Below, piece after piece: positions 1 through 12,995 of a DNA stretch of 32,393 nucleotides (positions are counted from its first letter, which is position 1; each line of letters starts with the position of its first letter). The stretch covers positions 1-32,393 of the forward strand of contig JANYIT010000207.1 of the NCBI GenBank assembly GCA_025358725.1. The letters run 5' to 3'. The notes under the pieces are model-generated. The model was given only the letters and a program-made list of their open reading frames with translations. It was not told where the DNA came from and did not search any database. This DNA comes from Chamaesiphon sp. GL140_3_metabinner_129_sub. Its GTDB lineage: Bacteria; Cyanobacteriota; Cyanobacteriia; Cyanobacteriales; Chamaesiphonaceae. Both the position numbers and the translations under genes were made by a program.

Positions 1-28
1 TTTCCCACCTATTTTCGTGTCGTTATAA

Positions 29-142
29 TTAGATAAAATTATATTTGGAGAAATTGTCTTAATGAAAACTAATTACCCAGACTTTTTCCATGACCAATTA
101 AGTTTTGGAAGACTATTCTCCTACTTTTTCAGCAAGCCCTAG
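29..142 (+). pseudogene. Possible C-terminal remnant of an IS transposase (…MKTNYPDFFHDQLSFGRLFSYFFSKP*) ending in an IS-end-like sequence
   Basis: Reading frame 29-142 is open only from 29 (in-frame stop at 26-28). It ends ...FFSKP-TAG, with the stop inside TTCAGCAAGCCCTAG (128-142), whose reverse complement recurs at 32298-32312. No full transposase in window. Confidence 0.3.
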
Positions 143-272
143 CTAGGTGTAGGGGTGCATCCTAGTGTTCATTGTGTAAGTAGAAGATAAAATCTCAAGT
201 CCAATCGTAGATCTGGGCTAAAAATTACTATGTTCATCCCAGTTAAGCAAGTGGGATGCTACCGGAGCTAAT

Positions 273-2834
273 GTGAATTTAAGTCAGTTTCAAAATAAGT
301 TATGGCTAATCGGACTAATAGCTGTTACTTGCTGGTTATGGCTGATGGCAGTCGCTAATGCCCAAAGCAATTTGGAGCCAATCCCCAATTCTCCACCAAA
401 AGTTACTCAACAGTTAGCTGATCCAGTTGTTCCAGTTTCCAAAACAAAACTAACCCAACAGTTATCATCGCCAGTTGTGCCTGCACCGATTAAAGTTGGG
501 GCACCACCACTATCAGTAGGCTTGATTTTAGATGGACAAAGTGTACTTGAGGGTATCAATGTTCGCGGTTATGAGGATGGTGAAAAAGCGATCAATTTCG
601 AGCGATGGCTAGTCCCTTTTGATGAGGTGATCAAGAGACTTGGCATCAAGATTAAGGATGTAGGTAAAGGCGATACCATTGAGTTAAGTTCAGCAAGTTT
701 TCGAGTAAATTTTGATACTCGTAAATTAATCGACGATCCGGCTTTAGGTCGATCGATTTCAATTACCAATTTACAATCGATCGGTGGTATCAAAGCTAAA
801 TTTGATCTGTATAAGTATGCGATCGCGGTTACTATGCCGAAGCGATCTTCTACAGATGCTAGTATTGCTAGTGACATCCCGATCGATTTAGATGGTTTAC
901 AAACTATCACCTCGGGTAAAATCGGCATTAACGCGATTCAGCAACAATCAAATGTATCGGGATCGAGTAGTGATACTACTCGGACATCAGGCGAACTCCG
1001 GGCGATTGGAAATATTGGGACTGGGAGTTGGCAAGTCCGAATCGATCAACCTACTTTAGATGGATTAAGTAGCTGGAATCTCAATTCAGCTACCGTTTTA
1101 TTTCAAGGGCATTCAACTGATTGGGCGATTGGTGCTCAGCAACCATTTTGGGGGCAATCGTTCAATCAAACTGGATCGTATTGGGGCGTGACAACGATCT
1201 CTCGATCTGGCTTTGTTACTCCAGTATCAACCACTAGCGATTTTAGCGTATCCGATCGATTGCTGTCGAGCCGAGTTTGGCGGAGTATTATCGGGCAAGC
1301 CACCCCAGGGACTGTAGTTCAACTAGTTCGCAACCTCAATACCGAAGTAATCAAAGAAGTTTTAGTCGATAGTAGCGGCACCTATCGGTTCGAGAATATT
1401 GTCGTGGGTAGTGTTGGCGAAGAGACTCTGGGGCAAGATTATCGGCTATTGCTCTATCCACGCGGTCAATTGACAGCTAGTCCCGAAACTCGTGATGTTC
1501 AGTTTACGACGCTGCTGGGACAATTACCTAGTGGAGCCTCAGCTTGGGTAGCTTCTGCTGGTGGCAATCGAGTTACTTCGGGGCAGTTTGGCAATTTTGA
1601 TGCAGCTCAAGGCGGAGTTTTGTACCGTCGGGGCTTGAATGAATCCCTAACGGTCGGCGTGGGGTCGGTTTATGCTGGAGAGGTGCGCGGAGTCGGAGAG
1701 GTGTTGTTTCAGCCCACAGGAGTCCCGCTAGAGCTGGCTGGATCGATCGTTACGGGGACGAATTCAGTTCTGTTGGGACGGTTGAGCTATCAGCCATCCA
1801 CTCAATTTAGTTTGAGTGCAAATATTGACAAGCTATCAACTCGGAGCGATCTAAGCTGGCGGCTTTCGCCAGGATTTGCCGCGACTGCTAGCTATGATAG
1901 TCAGAGTACCACAAAAATTGGTGGTGAATTTACTGCTCGCGATCGCCGAAATACTAGTTCAATCAAAGCCTCAATCGATGCGCGCGATCGACTCAGCGTC
2001 ACTGCTAGACAAGCTTTTGACAAGTTGCAATTTGGATATCAAAAGAATGACGTATCCAGTCTAGCGGAAATTAGCTACCGGATGCCGATCAATCGTGAAG
2101 AGAAGGGCGAACACCAAATCACGGCAGCTTACCAGACAAACTCTTCGGGCACAACTACCACATTCGGGAGTTTGAGCTGGAAATATCGCTCTCCCGCGCG
2201 GAATAGTGTTGGGAGTTATTTATGGCAGAGCGAAATTGGCTATGGACAAGGTTTATTTGGCAGTGGAGTCATCGCCGGAATCGATTATAGTGTTGCACCT
2301 GGTTGGCAAGTGAAAGGACGCTATCGTGGGGCAACAGAATCTAGTAGTGGCAACGATTTTTCGGTAGAGTTGACCACAACTATCCAAACTCAAGGGGAAA
2401 TTAAAGGCACCGATAAATCGATCCAGGATCTAGCTGCTTTTGGTCAAGTAAAAATTGTCCCATTTTTCGATCGCAATGGGAATAACCGTCAAGATTCAGG
2501 CGAAGAGGGCTATTTCGATCCGCTATTAGTAGAAATCAATCGCAAATCGCTACGGAATTATTCTGCTCAAACTGACAATACGATTTCTACGCTCCAACTG
2601 TCTCCAGGTAGCTATCGTCTCGATCTCAATCCGGCTGGATATCCAATTAGTTATCGCAGTAAATCTGCCGCATTAAAAATTGACATAGTTGCTGGAACTA
2701 TGACCGAAATTCCCATTCCACTAATTCCGGCTTATGCAATCACTGGAACAGCAAAAAATAGCACTGGTGAACCCATTATCGGCGGGCGGGTTGAAGCAGT
2801 TTCGATCGCTAATGGTGAAAATATACCTCAGTGA
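273..2834 (+). CDS. Large secreted/outer-membrane-like protein (usher-like beta-rich body, SdrD-B/carboxypeptidase-regulatory-like domains at C-terminus); reading frame apparently interrupted
   Basis: GTG start; N-terminal signal-like segment (WLIGLIAVTCWLWLMAVANAQ); long beta-rich region; FDRNGNNRQDSGEEGYFDP Ca-binding-like motif; terminal TGTAKNSTGEPIIGGRVEAVSIANGENIPQ truncated mid-domain. Confidence 0.55.
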   Translation: MNLSQFQNKLWLIGLIAVTCWLWLMAVANAQSNLEPIPNSPPKVTQQLADPVVPVSKTKLTQQLSSPVVPAPIKVGAPPLSVGLILDGQSVLEGINVRGYEDGEKAINFERWLVPFDEVIKRLGIKIKDVGKGDTIELSSASFRVNFDTRKLIDDPALGRSISITNLQSIGGIKAKFDLYKYAIAVTMPKRSSTDASIASDIPIDLDGLQTITSGKIGINAIQQQSNVSGSSSDTTRTSGELRAIGNIGTGSWQVRIDQPTLDGLSSWNLNSATVLFQGHSTDWAIGAQQPFWGQSFNQTGSYWGVTTISRSGFVTPVSTTSDFSVSDRLLSSRVWRSIIGQATPGTVVQLVRNLNTEVIKEVLVDSSGTYRFENIVVGSVGEETLGQDYRLLLYPRGQLTASPETRDVQFTTLLGQLPSGASAWVASAGGNRVTSGQFGNFDAAQGGVLYRRGLNESLTVGVGSVYAGEVRGVGEVLFQPTGVPLELAGSIVTGTNSVLLGRLSYQPSTQFSLSANIDKLSTRSDLSWRLSPGFAATASYDSQSTTKIGGEFTARDRRNTSSIKASIDARDRLSVTARQAFDKLQFGYQKNDVSSLAEISYRMPINREEKGEHQITAAYQTNSSGTTTTFGSLSWKYRSPARNSVGSYLWQSEIGYGQGLFGSGVIAGIDYSVAPGWQVKGRYRGATESSSGNDFSVELTTTIQTQGEIKGTDKSIQDLAAFGQVKIVPFFDRNGNNRQDSGEEGYFDPLLVEINRKSLRNYSAQTDNTISTLQLSPGSYRLDLNPAGYPISYRSKSAALKIDIVAGTMTEIPIPLIPAYAITGTAKNSTGEPIIGGRVEAVSIANGENIPQ

Positions 2835-3121
2835 CTAATGATAGTGGTATTTATTACTTGGAAGGACTAGAACAGGGTGAATATCGGATTAATGTCAGTG
2901 GTTTAGCGACAAAGAGCGCGGATTGTAAATCAGCTTGTGACGATCGAGTGCGGATTACGCCTACGACTAATCCGGTGATCGAAAGAAATCTGATTGTCCC
3001 ACAACAGCCAACTAGTCCACCTAAATCTACTACTAGTTTTAACCGAGGATACGTTCATCGGGCATTAGCCTCGCTGAATCACTCATTGGGCGTGAATATC
3101 AATATCCAGCTTAATTATTAG
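2831..3121 (+). CDS. C-terminal continuation (-1 frame) of the preceding protein: rest of the carboxypeptidase-regulatory-like domain
   Basis: Overlaps the upstream stop by 4 nt (GTGA). (S)VTNDSGIYYLEGLEQGEYRINVSG is the expected continuation of the domain started in 273..2834. Confidence 0.6.
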   Translation: MTNDSGIYYLEGLEQGEYRINVSGLATKSADCKSACDDRVRITPTTNPVIERNLIVPQQPTSPPKSTTSFNRGYVHRALASLNHSLGVNINIQLNY

Positions 3122-3280
3122 CTAATTCGCTCGCCTCGAAGTGTTTCTAACATGATGCAGCGGGTAGAGTCTTGACTACTCGCCAAGCTAGAACGATCAA
3201 TTCTCAACCTAACGATGCCGAAATTATCCAATATTTTGGACGTATATAGGCAAAATATTTATCTTTATGTATGCTACTTT

Positions 3281-3784
3281 TTATTGCAAAATGGAGCATA
3301 CATGAAGATCCTTGAGGTATACTCGATCGCATCGAAGTGTTTCTACTCCTGTCGCAGGTTGATATCCATTCGTCTCATATAGCTTCACCGCTGCGGTTAA
3401 AACACTAGCAGTTTCGATCCAGATTTCCTGGTAGCCATGTGCAAGGATCGATCGTTCTAATTCCGCTAATAAATACTTACCCAAACCTTGTCCTCTGACT
3501 TTGGACTCTAAGTACATTTTCCGAATTTCCACGGCCTTCTTGCCGCGATGAGGATAAGGATAGTATGCGCTCGTACCTACAATCTTCCCTCGATCTTCAA
3601 CTACCCAAAATTCACCGCCACGCGCAAAATAATAATCCTCTACTTCTAACACATCTCGATCCGCGCCATCAGGTTCCCATCCAAGTCCGTATTCCGCCAA
3701 CGCATTCCTAATTACAGCCGCCGCAGCTTGTCGATCGTCTGATTGCCACGATCGAATCGTATAATTTCGATATTGTTCATGCAT
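3281..3784 (-). CDS. GNAT family N-acetyltransferase
   Basis: 167 aa with GNAT acetyl-CoA motif (MYLESKVRGQGLGKYLLAELE) and C-terminal LYETNGYQPATG. Confidence 0.85.
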   Translation of the reverse strand: MHEQYRNYTIRSWQSDDRQAAAAVIRNALAEYGLGWEPDGADRDVLEVEDYYFARGGEFWVVEDRGKIVGTSAYYPYPHRGKKAVEIRKMYLESKVRGQGLGKYLLAELERSILAHGYQEIWIETASVLTAAVKLYETNGYQPATGVETLRCDRVYLKDLHVCSILQ

Positions 3785-3815
3785 CGTTAAAATTAGTGGT
3801 GTAGTGGTTTGGTAG

Positions 3816-4475
3816 TTAGCTATGAATTCTTGGTTCGGGATGGAGGGTAGAGAGGATTTGGCTTTCGACGATGGCGAGTTCGGCTAGACGAGATTGGACA
3901 ATTGATCGCTCTGAATAAGTATCCGCCAATAGCCAATAAATCCCAAAGTGACGAGCTTCGGAAGCCATTAAACTGCGGTAAAATGCGGCTAACTTTTTGT
4001 CGGGAAGATGTGCGCCGAGCAATCCTAGCCGTTCGTGGGAACGTGCTTCAATTAAGCCAGAAATTAGTAGTGTATCTAGTAGGCGGTGTGGTTCTTGATG
4101 ACGAATTTGGTTCATCAATTCTTTGCCATAAGGTGGCGCACTCAATGCTGTCATGGATATACCACGTTGTTCGAGGATTTGATTTACTTGCTCAAAATGC
4201 TCTAATTCTTCACGGGCGATCGCCGTCACCTGTCGGACTAATTTATGATTGGACGGATAGCGAAACATCATATTCACCGCAGTTCCGACGGCTTTGCGTT
4301 CGCAATGAGAGTGATCTAGCAGAATTGTATCCATATTCCCTAGAGCTTGTTCTAGCCAAGCGGTGGAAGTAGGTTGACACAAAATATTCATCGTCGTCGT
4401 TGCGATCTCAGTCATTTCGATTTTGGATTGATTATGGAGAAAAATTTTAGTGCTGAATTTGACAGTAATCATCAA
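3816..4475 (-). CDS. miaE: tRNA-(ms2io6A)-hydroxylase (MiaE-like diiron protein)
   Basis: DHSHCERKAVGTAVNMMFRYP, REELEHFEQV and ASEARHFGIYW di-iron ligand motifs characteristic of MiaE. Real start may be the internal Met at MTEIATTTMNI. Confidence 0.85.
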   Translation of the reverse strand: MMITVKFSTKIFLHNQSKIEMTEIATTTMNILCQPTSTAWLEQALGNMDTILLDHSHCERKAVGTAVNMMFRYPSNHKLVRQVTAIAREELEHFEQVNQILEQRGISMTALSAPPYGKELMNQIRHQEPHRLLDTLLISGLIEARSHERLGLLGAHLPDKKLAAFYRSLMASEARHFGIYWLLADTYSERSIVQSRLAELAIVESQILSTLHPEPRIHS

Positions 4476-4582
4476 CTCGCATCAACTACGCTGTACCTAA
4501 GTAGCCACGCCTCTAGCGAATGAGCATCTTAACATCCATCCAATCTTAATTTGTCTGCTAACAAATTGCCGTAATTGATAAG

Positions 4583-4942
4583 ATGAATACAGATCGAATA
4601 TTCAATAGTTCTAAATTTTTTCAACCGACTGATGGAGAACCGATTCGTTCCGTGATTACAGAATCTCCTGAAGCCACAATTGTTGCTTGGTACATCCAAC
4701 CCCAACAGGAAATTCCCGCACATCTACATCCACACGGGCAAGATACCTGGACTATTTTAGCTGGACAGGGTAAATACTTTATAGATCGATCGGGTACGAC
4801 AAGATCGATCGTTAGAGGAGATATAGTCATCGCGCCAACTGGCTCTGTACATGGAGTATTCAATCACGGCGACGAACCTCTAATTTTTATCTCAGTCGTA
4901 GCACCCTCAACGGCTGGATACGAACTTGTTTTCAAGGAGTAG
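4583..4942 (+). CDS. Cupin domain-containing protein
   Basis: 119 aa; PAHLHPHGQDTWTILAGQGKYFID ... GDIVIAPTGSVHGVFNHGDEPLIFISVVAP cupin motifs 1 and 2. Confidence 0.85.
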   Translation: MNTDRIFNSSKFFQPTDGEPIRSVITESPEATIVAWYIQPQQEIPAHLHPHGQDTWTILAGQGKYFIDRSGTTRSIVRGDIVIAPTGSVHGVFNHGDEPLIFISVVAPSTAGYELVFKE

Positions 4943-5409
4943 AAGATCGGGGACAGGGATTGAAAAAATTTGCTGAGTCTCCCCTCCCCCTCTCATCCTC
5001 TGTAACAAAAATTATCTTTTTTCTAATATTTGCACCTCAATCCTCTAGGATCTTTGTCAGACCATTCTAAAATTTTATTTCTACACACTTCTTCATAAAC
5101 AAGCTACAGACGAGCGAAACGTTTTAATCTGAAAGCTGTCCTGGTTTTGCTAGTGACAATTTTCATCTATAGGGAAAACGAGACTAAACACCTCGATAGA
5201 CCCAATTATTCAAACTTCGATCGAGTTAGTGAGTGATAAGTAAGTTCGCCATCACCCTCTGGGTAGACGATACGAGCGAGACTGATGTTTGGCTGAAGAT
5301 CTTTAGAGATTGACAACCGATCCCCAGACTTTACATCTTCACACGGGTCAGGCGAAAACCTTGGCCCAACTCGATTAGGCTTAACAAAATATTCGGTTGG
5401 GAGATTTAA

Positions 5410-8721
<3,312 letters not shown>

Positions 8722-8730
8722 CTTGAGACA

Positions 8731-8761
8731 GAAACCTGACTTCTTGGAGAAGTCGGGTTTC
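8731..8761. repeat. Hairpin repeat GAAACCTGACTTCT-TGG-AGAAGTCGGGTTTC downstream of apcE
   Basis: 14-bp stem with one G-T wobble; core CGACTTCTTGGAGAAGTCGG recurs at 9241 and 24481. Confidence 0.8.
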
Positions 8762-8776
8762 TTGGGAAAATGCTTG

Positions 8777-8815
8777 AAAGGACAGGTGAGATTAATTTTT
8801 CACCTGTCCTTTTTT
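8777..8815 (+). terminator. Rho-independent terminator of apcE
   Basis: AAAGGACAGGTGA ... TCACCTGTCCTTT 13-bp perfect stem followed by a T tract. Confidence 0.85.
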
Positions 8816-8955
8816 AGGCTAAATCTGCCAAAGCAGTGATTGCTACAGGATAAATTTCAAAATCTGTCGAGAATAATCCCATCATAAGGGCTAGATCTTC
8901 CTGATTTGCTAGATCGATCGCAGAATCAATAAATGATGTTCTCGTGATATCTAGA

Positions 8956-9195
8956 ATGAAGTATCTTGTTTTTTGCCTAATCGGGATTTCTATTACTCTG
9001 AATGCTTGTTCGTCAGTTTCTACAAAGACAAATGACTCCATTACAAGAGAGATCAGACCAGAATGTACCTTCATTCATCAATCCTTAGAAGATAAAAGAG
9101 CTAAACTTTCTACGGCTGCTCCTGCTGATAAAGAACGCATTAGTTCTGAACTGGTTAAGGAGGATCTTCAGTTCGCCCAGTGGTGCCCTAAGTGA
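8956..9195 (+). CDS. Small putative lipoprotein
   Basis: MKYLVFCLIGISITLNACSS: signal peptide with lipobox LNAC; start set to the internal Met of ORF 8944..9195. Confidence 0.55.
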   Translation: MKYLVFCLIGISITLNACSSVSTKTNDSITREIRPECTFIHQSLEDKRAKLSTAAPADKERISSELVKEDLQFAQWCPK

Positions 9196-9240
9196 AGAAA
9201 TTAGATCTATAGCAACCGCCATAGTAGTTAGGACATATCA

Positions 9241-9271
9241 GATCCCCGACTTCTCGGAGAAGTCGGAGATC
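9241..9271. repeat. Hairpin repeat GATCCCCGACTTCT-CGG-AGAAGTCGGAGATC
   Basis: 14-bp stem with one mismatch; paralogue of hairpins at 8731 and 24481. Confidence 0.8.
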
Positions 9272-9305
9272 TAGCCTCAGGGCAATTCATGAATTGTCCC
9301 TACTC

Positions 9306-9406
9306 ATACCAAATTAATTTTAGTAAACGACAGATTAGCTCCTCCCCTTGGAAAGGGGAGGTTGGGTGGGGTAAACATCTGTCGTGTTAATTCTTTAAAT
9401 TGGTAT
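9306..9406. repeat. 101-bp inverted-repeat element, copy 1 (ATACCAAATTAA...TTTAAATTGGTAT)
   Basis: Near-identical to 24233-24333; internal inverted repeats ACGACAGAT/ATCTGTCGT and CCTCCCCTT-GGA-AAGGGGAGG. Confidence 0.9.
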
Positions 9407-9435
9407 CATTTAGGATTGCGATAGCAGTAATGGTC

Positions 9436-9474
9436 GATAAAAAATCCCCAATAATTAATCAGGGATTTTTTATC
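9436..9474 (-). terminator. Terminator (possibly bidirectional) for the DAHP synthase gene
   Basis: GATAAAAAATCCC ... GGGATTTTTTATC perfect 13-bp stem immediately 3' of the minus-strand CDS. Confidence 0.8.
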
Positions 9475-9489
9475 ATGCAAAATCTGAAT

Positions 9490-10593
9490 TTAACCGATCG
9501 ATAGTCGATCGTAAGCGGCGAGAATAATTCGTTCAGTTTCGTCCCAATTAATACATTTATCAGTCACAGACACGCCATATTTGAGCTGACTGAGATCTGC
9601 GGGAATGGATTGTCCACCTTCGTGAAGATTGGACTCTAGCATCATCCCTACCATTGAGGTATTACCATTAATAATCTGTTGAATCGCGCTTTCAAAGACG
9701 ATCGGTTGGAGGCGATAATCTTTATTAGAATTCCCGTGACTGCAATCAACCACAATTCGCGGTGGTAAGTTGGCTTTTTTCAGTTCGGTTTCTGCTTGTT
9801 GGACGCTGATCGGATCGTAGTTGGGTTTACCCTCACCACCCCGCAAAATAATGTGTCCATAGGCATTGCCTCTGGTTTGAAAAACGCTAACTTGTCCCTG
9901 CTTATTGATACCCAGGAAATTGTGTGGTTGTTTTGCTGATTGGAGTGCGTTTAAAGCGACCTTAACGCTGCCATCGGTACCATTCTTGAAACCGACAGGC
10001 ATTGATAAGCCACTAGCCATCTCGCGGTGGGTTTGAGATTCAGTAGTGCGGGCACCAATTGCCGCCCAAGAAATTAATTCATCTAGGTACTGGGGGATAA
10101 TTGGATCGAGAGCTTCTGTTGCAGTTGGTAAGCCAATTTCAGTAATTTTAATCAGTAAATTTCTGCCAGTATGCAAGCCTTTTTCGACATCAAAAGACTC
10201 ATCCATATTTGGGTCATTAATCAACCCTTTCCAGCCAACAGTAGTGCGAGGTTTCTCGAAGTAAACCCGCATGATCAATAAAAATTTGGACTGAACTCGA
10301 TCGGCTAAAGCTTTTAATTTGTGTGCATACTCTTGCGCTGCGTCTACATCATGGATCGAACAAGGCCCGACGTCGATGAATTTACGATTGTCTTGGAAAT
10401 CTAATATTTTTTGAATCTGTTGGCGATAATCAACAATTCGTTGTTCCAATTCCGGCGATAGTGGTAACTTTTCCTTGAGTTCTTTGGGCGTAATCAAGAT
10501 TTTCGAGTAGTTGATATTCGTATCGCCGAGGACATTAGCATCCATAATATTTTCAAGGTTATGGATATCTAGATCAGATGTCTGTTTTTGCAT
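9490..10593 (-). CDS. aroF: 3-deoxy-7-phosphoheptulonate (DAHP) synthase, class I AroF/G/H-type
   Basis: RKFIDVGPCSIHD, MRVYFEKPRTTVGWKGLINDP, WAAIGARTTESQTHREMASGLSMPVGFKNGTDG, DCSHGNSNKDY, GVSVTDKCINWDETE. Confidence 0.95.
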   Translation of the reverse strand: MQKQTSDLDIHNLENIMDANVLGDTNINYSKILITPKELKEKLPLSPELEQRIVDYRQQIQKILDFQDNRKFIDVGPCSIHDVDAAQEYAHKLKALADRVQSKFLLIMRVYFEKPRTTVGWKGLINDPNMDESFDVEKGLHTGRNLLIKITEIGLPTATEALDPIIPQYLDELISWAAIGARTTESQTHREMASGLSMPVGFKNGTDGSVKVALNALQSAKQPHNFLGINKQGQVSVFQTRGNAYGHIILRGGEGKPNYDPISVQQAETELKKANLPPRIVVDCSHGNSNKDYRLQPIVFESAIQQIINGNTSMVGMMLESNLHEGGQSIPADLSQLKYGVSVTDKCINWDETERIILAAYDRLSIG

Positions 10594-11100
10594 GACTGGA
10601 AATATTGAGATTATTTCGGTGCGTAATTATTGAAGCGATGAAAAAAGCTGAACGTGCTGACTTTTGAGATTGCAGCTTACTCTCTTTTTACTTTCATACT
10701 GCCAATCTCGATCCTAGCGATCGCTAGTGAGATACTGTGGTAATTTCAGAGTGGGAAGGAAGTAAGCATCAACCGATCTATTACCCTCAACTGGGCATAA
10801 TTAATTGCTAGATTCTAAATCGATGCCAACTGGATAAATACATGAGCTTCTAAATATTTTGGTTAGCCTTGGCAAATTATGGTCTGTCCCACAATTCGGA
10901 TCATTTTGCTGAGATCTACGACCTGCTTTCGCTTATTATATCTAAAATTTGTTCATTGGCGCAGGATCCTGCTTGGAAAATAGCGACGATAACTGCTATC
11001 AGCCCAATCCCATACTTCGATCTGCCATGCCAAAATATCGCAGGCGATTGAATCTAGCCACCTCCGTCTGCATCTTGCTGCTATTGACCAAAATCAAAAA

Positions 11101-11790
11101 TTATTTATCGTCCGAGATCACTAAACCATCCTGAAGTCGAATCATCCGATTGGTTTGAGCTGCAACCTCTCGATCGTGTGTAACGATGATAATCGTAATC
11201 CCATTGCGATTTAGCTCAGTTAATAAATCCATTATTTCCCGAGAAGTTTCGCTATCTAGTGCGCCAGTTGGTTCATCTGCGAGCACCAGAGCTGGGTTAT
11301 TGACTAGCGCACGGGCAACTGCCACCCGCTGCTGTTGTCCACCCGAAAGTTGGGTCGGACGATTGTGAAGATAATTACCCAATCCAACTTGAGTCAAAGC
11401 TTGAATCGCGCGTTGACGACGTTTTTGCTTGGTAATATTGGCGTAAACCATTGGTAGCATCACATTTTCTAGCGCGGTAGAACGTGGCAACAAATTAAAT
11501 TGTTGAAACACGAAGCCAATCCGCTGATTCCGCACATAAGCTAATTGTTCGTCATCTAGATTCATTAAATTTCTGCCTTCCAATGAATAATCTCCCGCCG
11601 TCGATCGATCGAGACAGCCGATAATATTCATTAAAGTAGATTTTCCCGAACCAGATGCCCCCATGATGGCAACATACTCACCTTGCTCGATCTCGATATC
11701 AATTCCCTTGAGTACAGTTACTTTAACCTCACTCAAACGATAGACTTTGGTAATACCCTGCATCAAAATCATTGTTCTATTTTTAACCAA
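11101..11790 (-). CDS. ABC transporter ATP-binding protein, MacB/LolD/DevA-like
   Basis: Walker [11 protein letters not shown]-loop [17 protein letters not shown], signature [15 protein letters not shown], Walker [15 protein letters not shown]-loop ITIIIVTHD. Confidence 0.95.
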   Translation of the reverse strand: MVKNRTMILMQGITKVYRLSEVKVTVLKGIDIEIEQGEYVAIMGASGSGKSTLMNIIGCLDRSTAGDYSLEGRNLMNLDDEQLAYVRNQRIGFVFQQFNLLPRSTALENVMLPMVYANITKQKRRQRAIQALTQVGLGNYLHNRPTQLSGGQQQRVAVARALVNNPALVLADEPTGALDSETSREIMDLLTELNRNGITIIIVTHDREVAAQTNRMIRLQDGLVISDDK

Positions 11791-11805
11791 TACAGCAGAA
11801 TTAGA

Positions 11806-12891
11806 TTACTTCTTGGGGGAGTCTGTGAATCCTGGACGATCTAACAAACTCCGGTCAGTCGGGCTATTATTGCCTGGAGACATCTGGTTGCGTGGGGGTC
11901 TCTGGCTACCTGGAGACATCTGGCTGCGAGGCGTTCCTCTAATCGCCCGGACATCACTTCTTTTGTATGTACCACGCATACAACCAATGGTATAGGGAAA
12001 GTCCCAAGTTGCATGGTAATGATACATACTTACGTTTTTACCATTCCAATCAATGTTGTGACTATGCCCATGACATTGGTCTAGATCGGCACTTGCGAGG
12101 ATCTTACCACCGCTGCCATGCCGACCATAAATTCCAAAACCATCGAGACTATAACCCATAATTTCTGAGTGACCATCGCGCGTAGTCTTGTCAGGGAGAC
12201 AGGTACTGATGCTGTGATAATGATAAACTCCAGACGGTTCGGGATGTCCTTGGCAGGAGTCTTGGACTTCGTGAGCTAAAGCATCTCGACCTGGGTCGTC
12301 AAGCGCATTGAATAATACCGCACCTGTATTGAGTATCCCAATTGCGCCTGGTGTACAAGTAGCTTCTGCGGCTAAAATTGGATTGATTGGTAGCTCAACC
12401 AGCATTTTTTGGGCAGTGATACTATTTGGATTAGTATCATATTTATAAGCCTCTGCACTATTTTTGGGGTCAATCGGGTAGATCCCTGTGGGGTGATTGG
12501 GGAGGTCATTGGTGCTAAAGACTCGTTTGTCGTCTTTGACGGTCATTTTAAAGCGTTGTGGCCATGTCACGATACCATTAACCATCGCTTTGGCTGTCAA
12601 ATCATAAGTACCATCGCCCTTGATCCAGGTACCTTTGCGGGAGGCACCTCTACCATTTGCATTGACTCGACAGGGCCAAATCCAGCCGACTTTGGGACTG
12701 CTGGACAGTTTCCCGTCACCAATGGGCAAATGCTTGAGATTCATCGACCCAGATGGCATTTTGCTCAAGGGCAAATCGCTGTGATATACATTTGCAATGC
12801 TGGGGATATTAATTAAGCTCCCGCCCAGAAAGTTCACTGTGGCAATTAAGATCAATACCGCAACCGCCAGTTGAATGAAACGCCTCTTCAT
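11806..12891 (-). CDS. YHYH-motif secreted protein with Pro/Ser-rich C-terminal tail
   Basis: N-terminal signal/TM (FIQLAVAVLILIATVNFLGG); two YHYH motifs (GVYHYHSIST, SMYHYHATWDFPYTIGCMRG); C-terminal repeats (R)NQMSPG/RSQMSPG. Confidence 0.8.
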   Translation of the reverse strand: MKRRFIQLAVAVLILIATVNFLGGSLINIPSIANVYHSDLPLSKMPSGSMNLKHLPIGDGKLSSSPKVGWIWPCRVNANGRGASRKGTWIKGDGTYDLTAKAMVNGIVTWPQRFKMTVKDDKRVFSTNDLPNHPTGIYPIDPKNSAEAYKYDTNPNSITAQKMLVELPINPILAAEATCTPGAIGILNTGAVLFNALDDPGRDALAHEVQDSCQGHPEPSGVYHYHSISTCLPDKTTRDGHSEIMGYSLDGFGIYGRHGSGGKILASADLDQCHGHSHNIDWNGKNVSMYHYHATWDFPYTIGCMRGTYKRSDVRAIRGTPRSQMSPGSQRPPRNQMSPGNNSPTDRSLLDRPGFTDSPKK

Positions 12892-12995
12892 ATCCTAGTT
12901 CTACCTTGAGTAAGCTCGCCACACGCCAAAAAATTAAAGCCGAGTATCCTCAGCACAGCACCGACAAGTGCTGAGGATCGTGTTTGTCTTGAGAT

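Larger units (their letters stand above)
9208..9423. mobile_element. Composite MITE-like palindromic element (TIR-like TATAGCAACC ... GGATTGCGATA) with nested hairpins and a 101-bp repeat
   Basis: Imperfect terminal inverted repeats similar to those of elements at 24453-24557 and 20750-20890; internal hairpins at 9241-9271 and 9278-9300; 101-bp repeat copy at 9306-9406. Confidence 0.5.

Noticed and set aside
2810-2834. Programmed -1 ribosomal frameshift
   Set aside because: No recognisable slippery heptamer or obvious downstream pseudoknot by eye; indel or sequencing error is the simpler explanation, though not excluded.
8814-9074. Minus-strand 86-aa ORF opposite the small lipoprotein
   Set aside because: The opposite strand encodes a plausible lipoprotein with signal peptide and lipobox; the antisense ORF has no supporting features.
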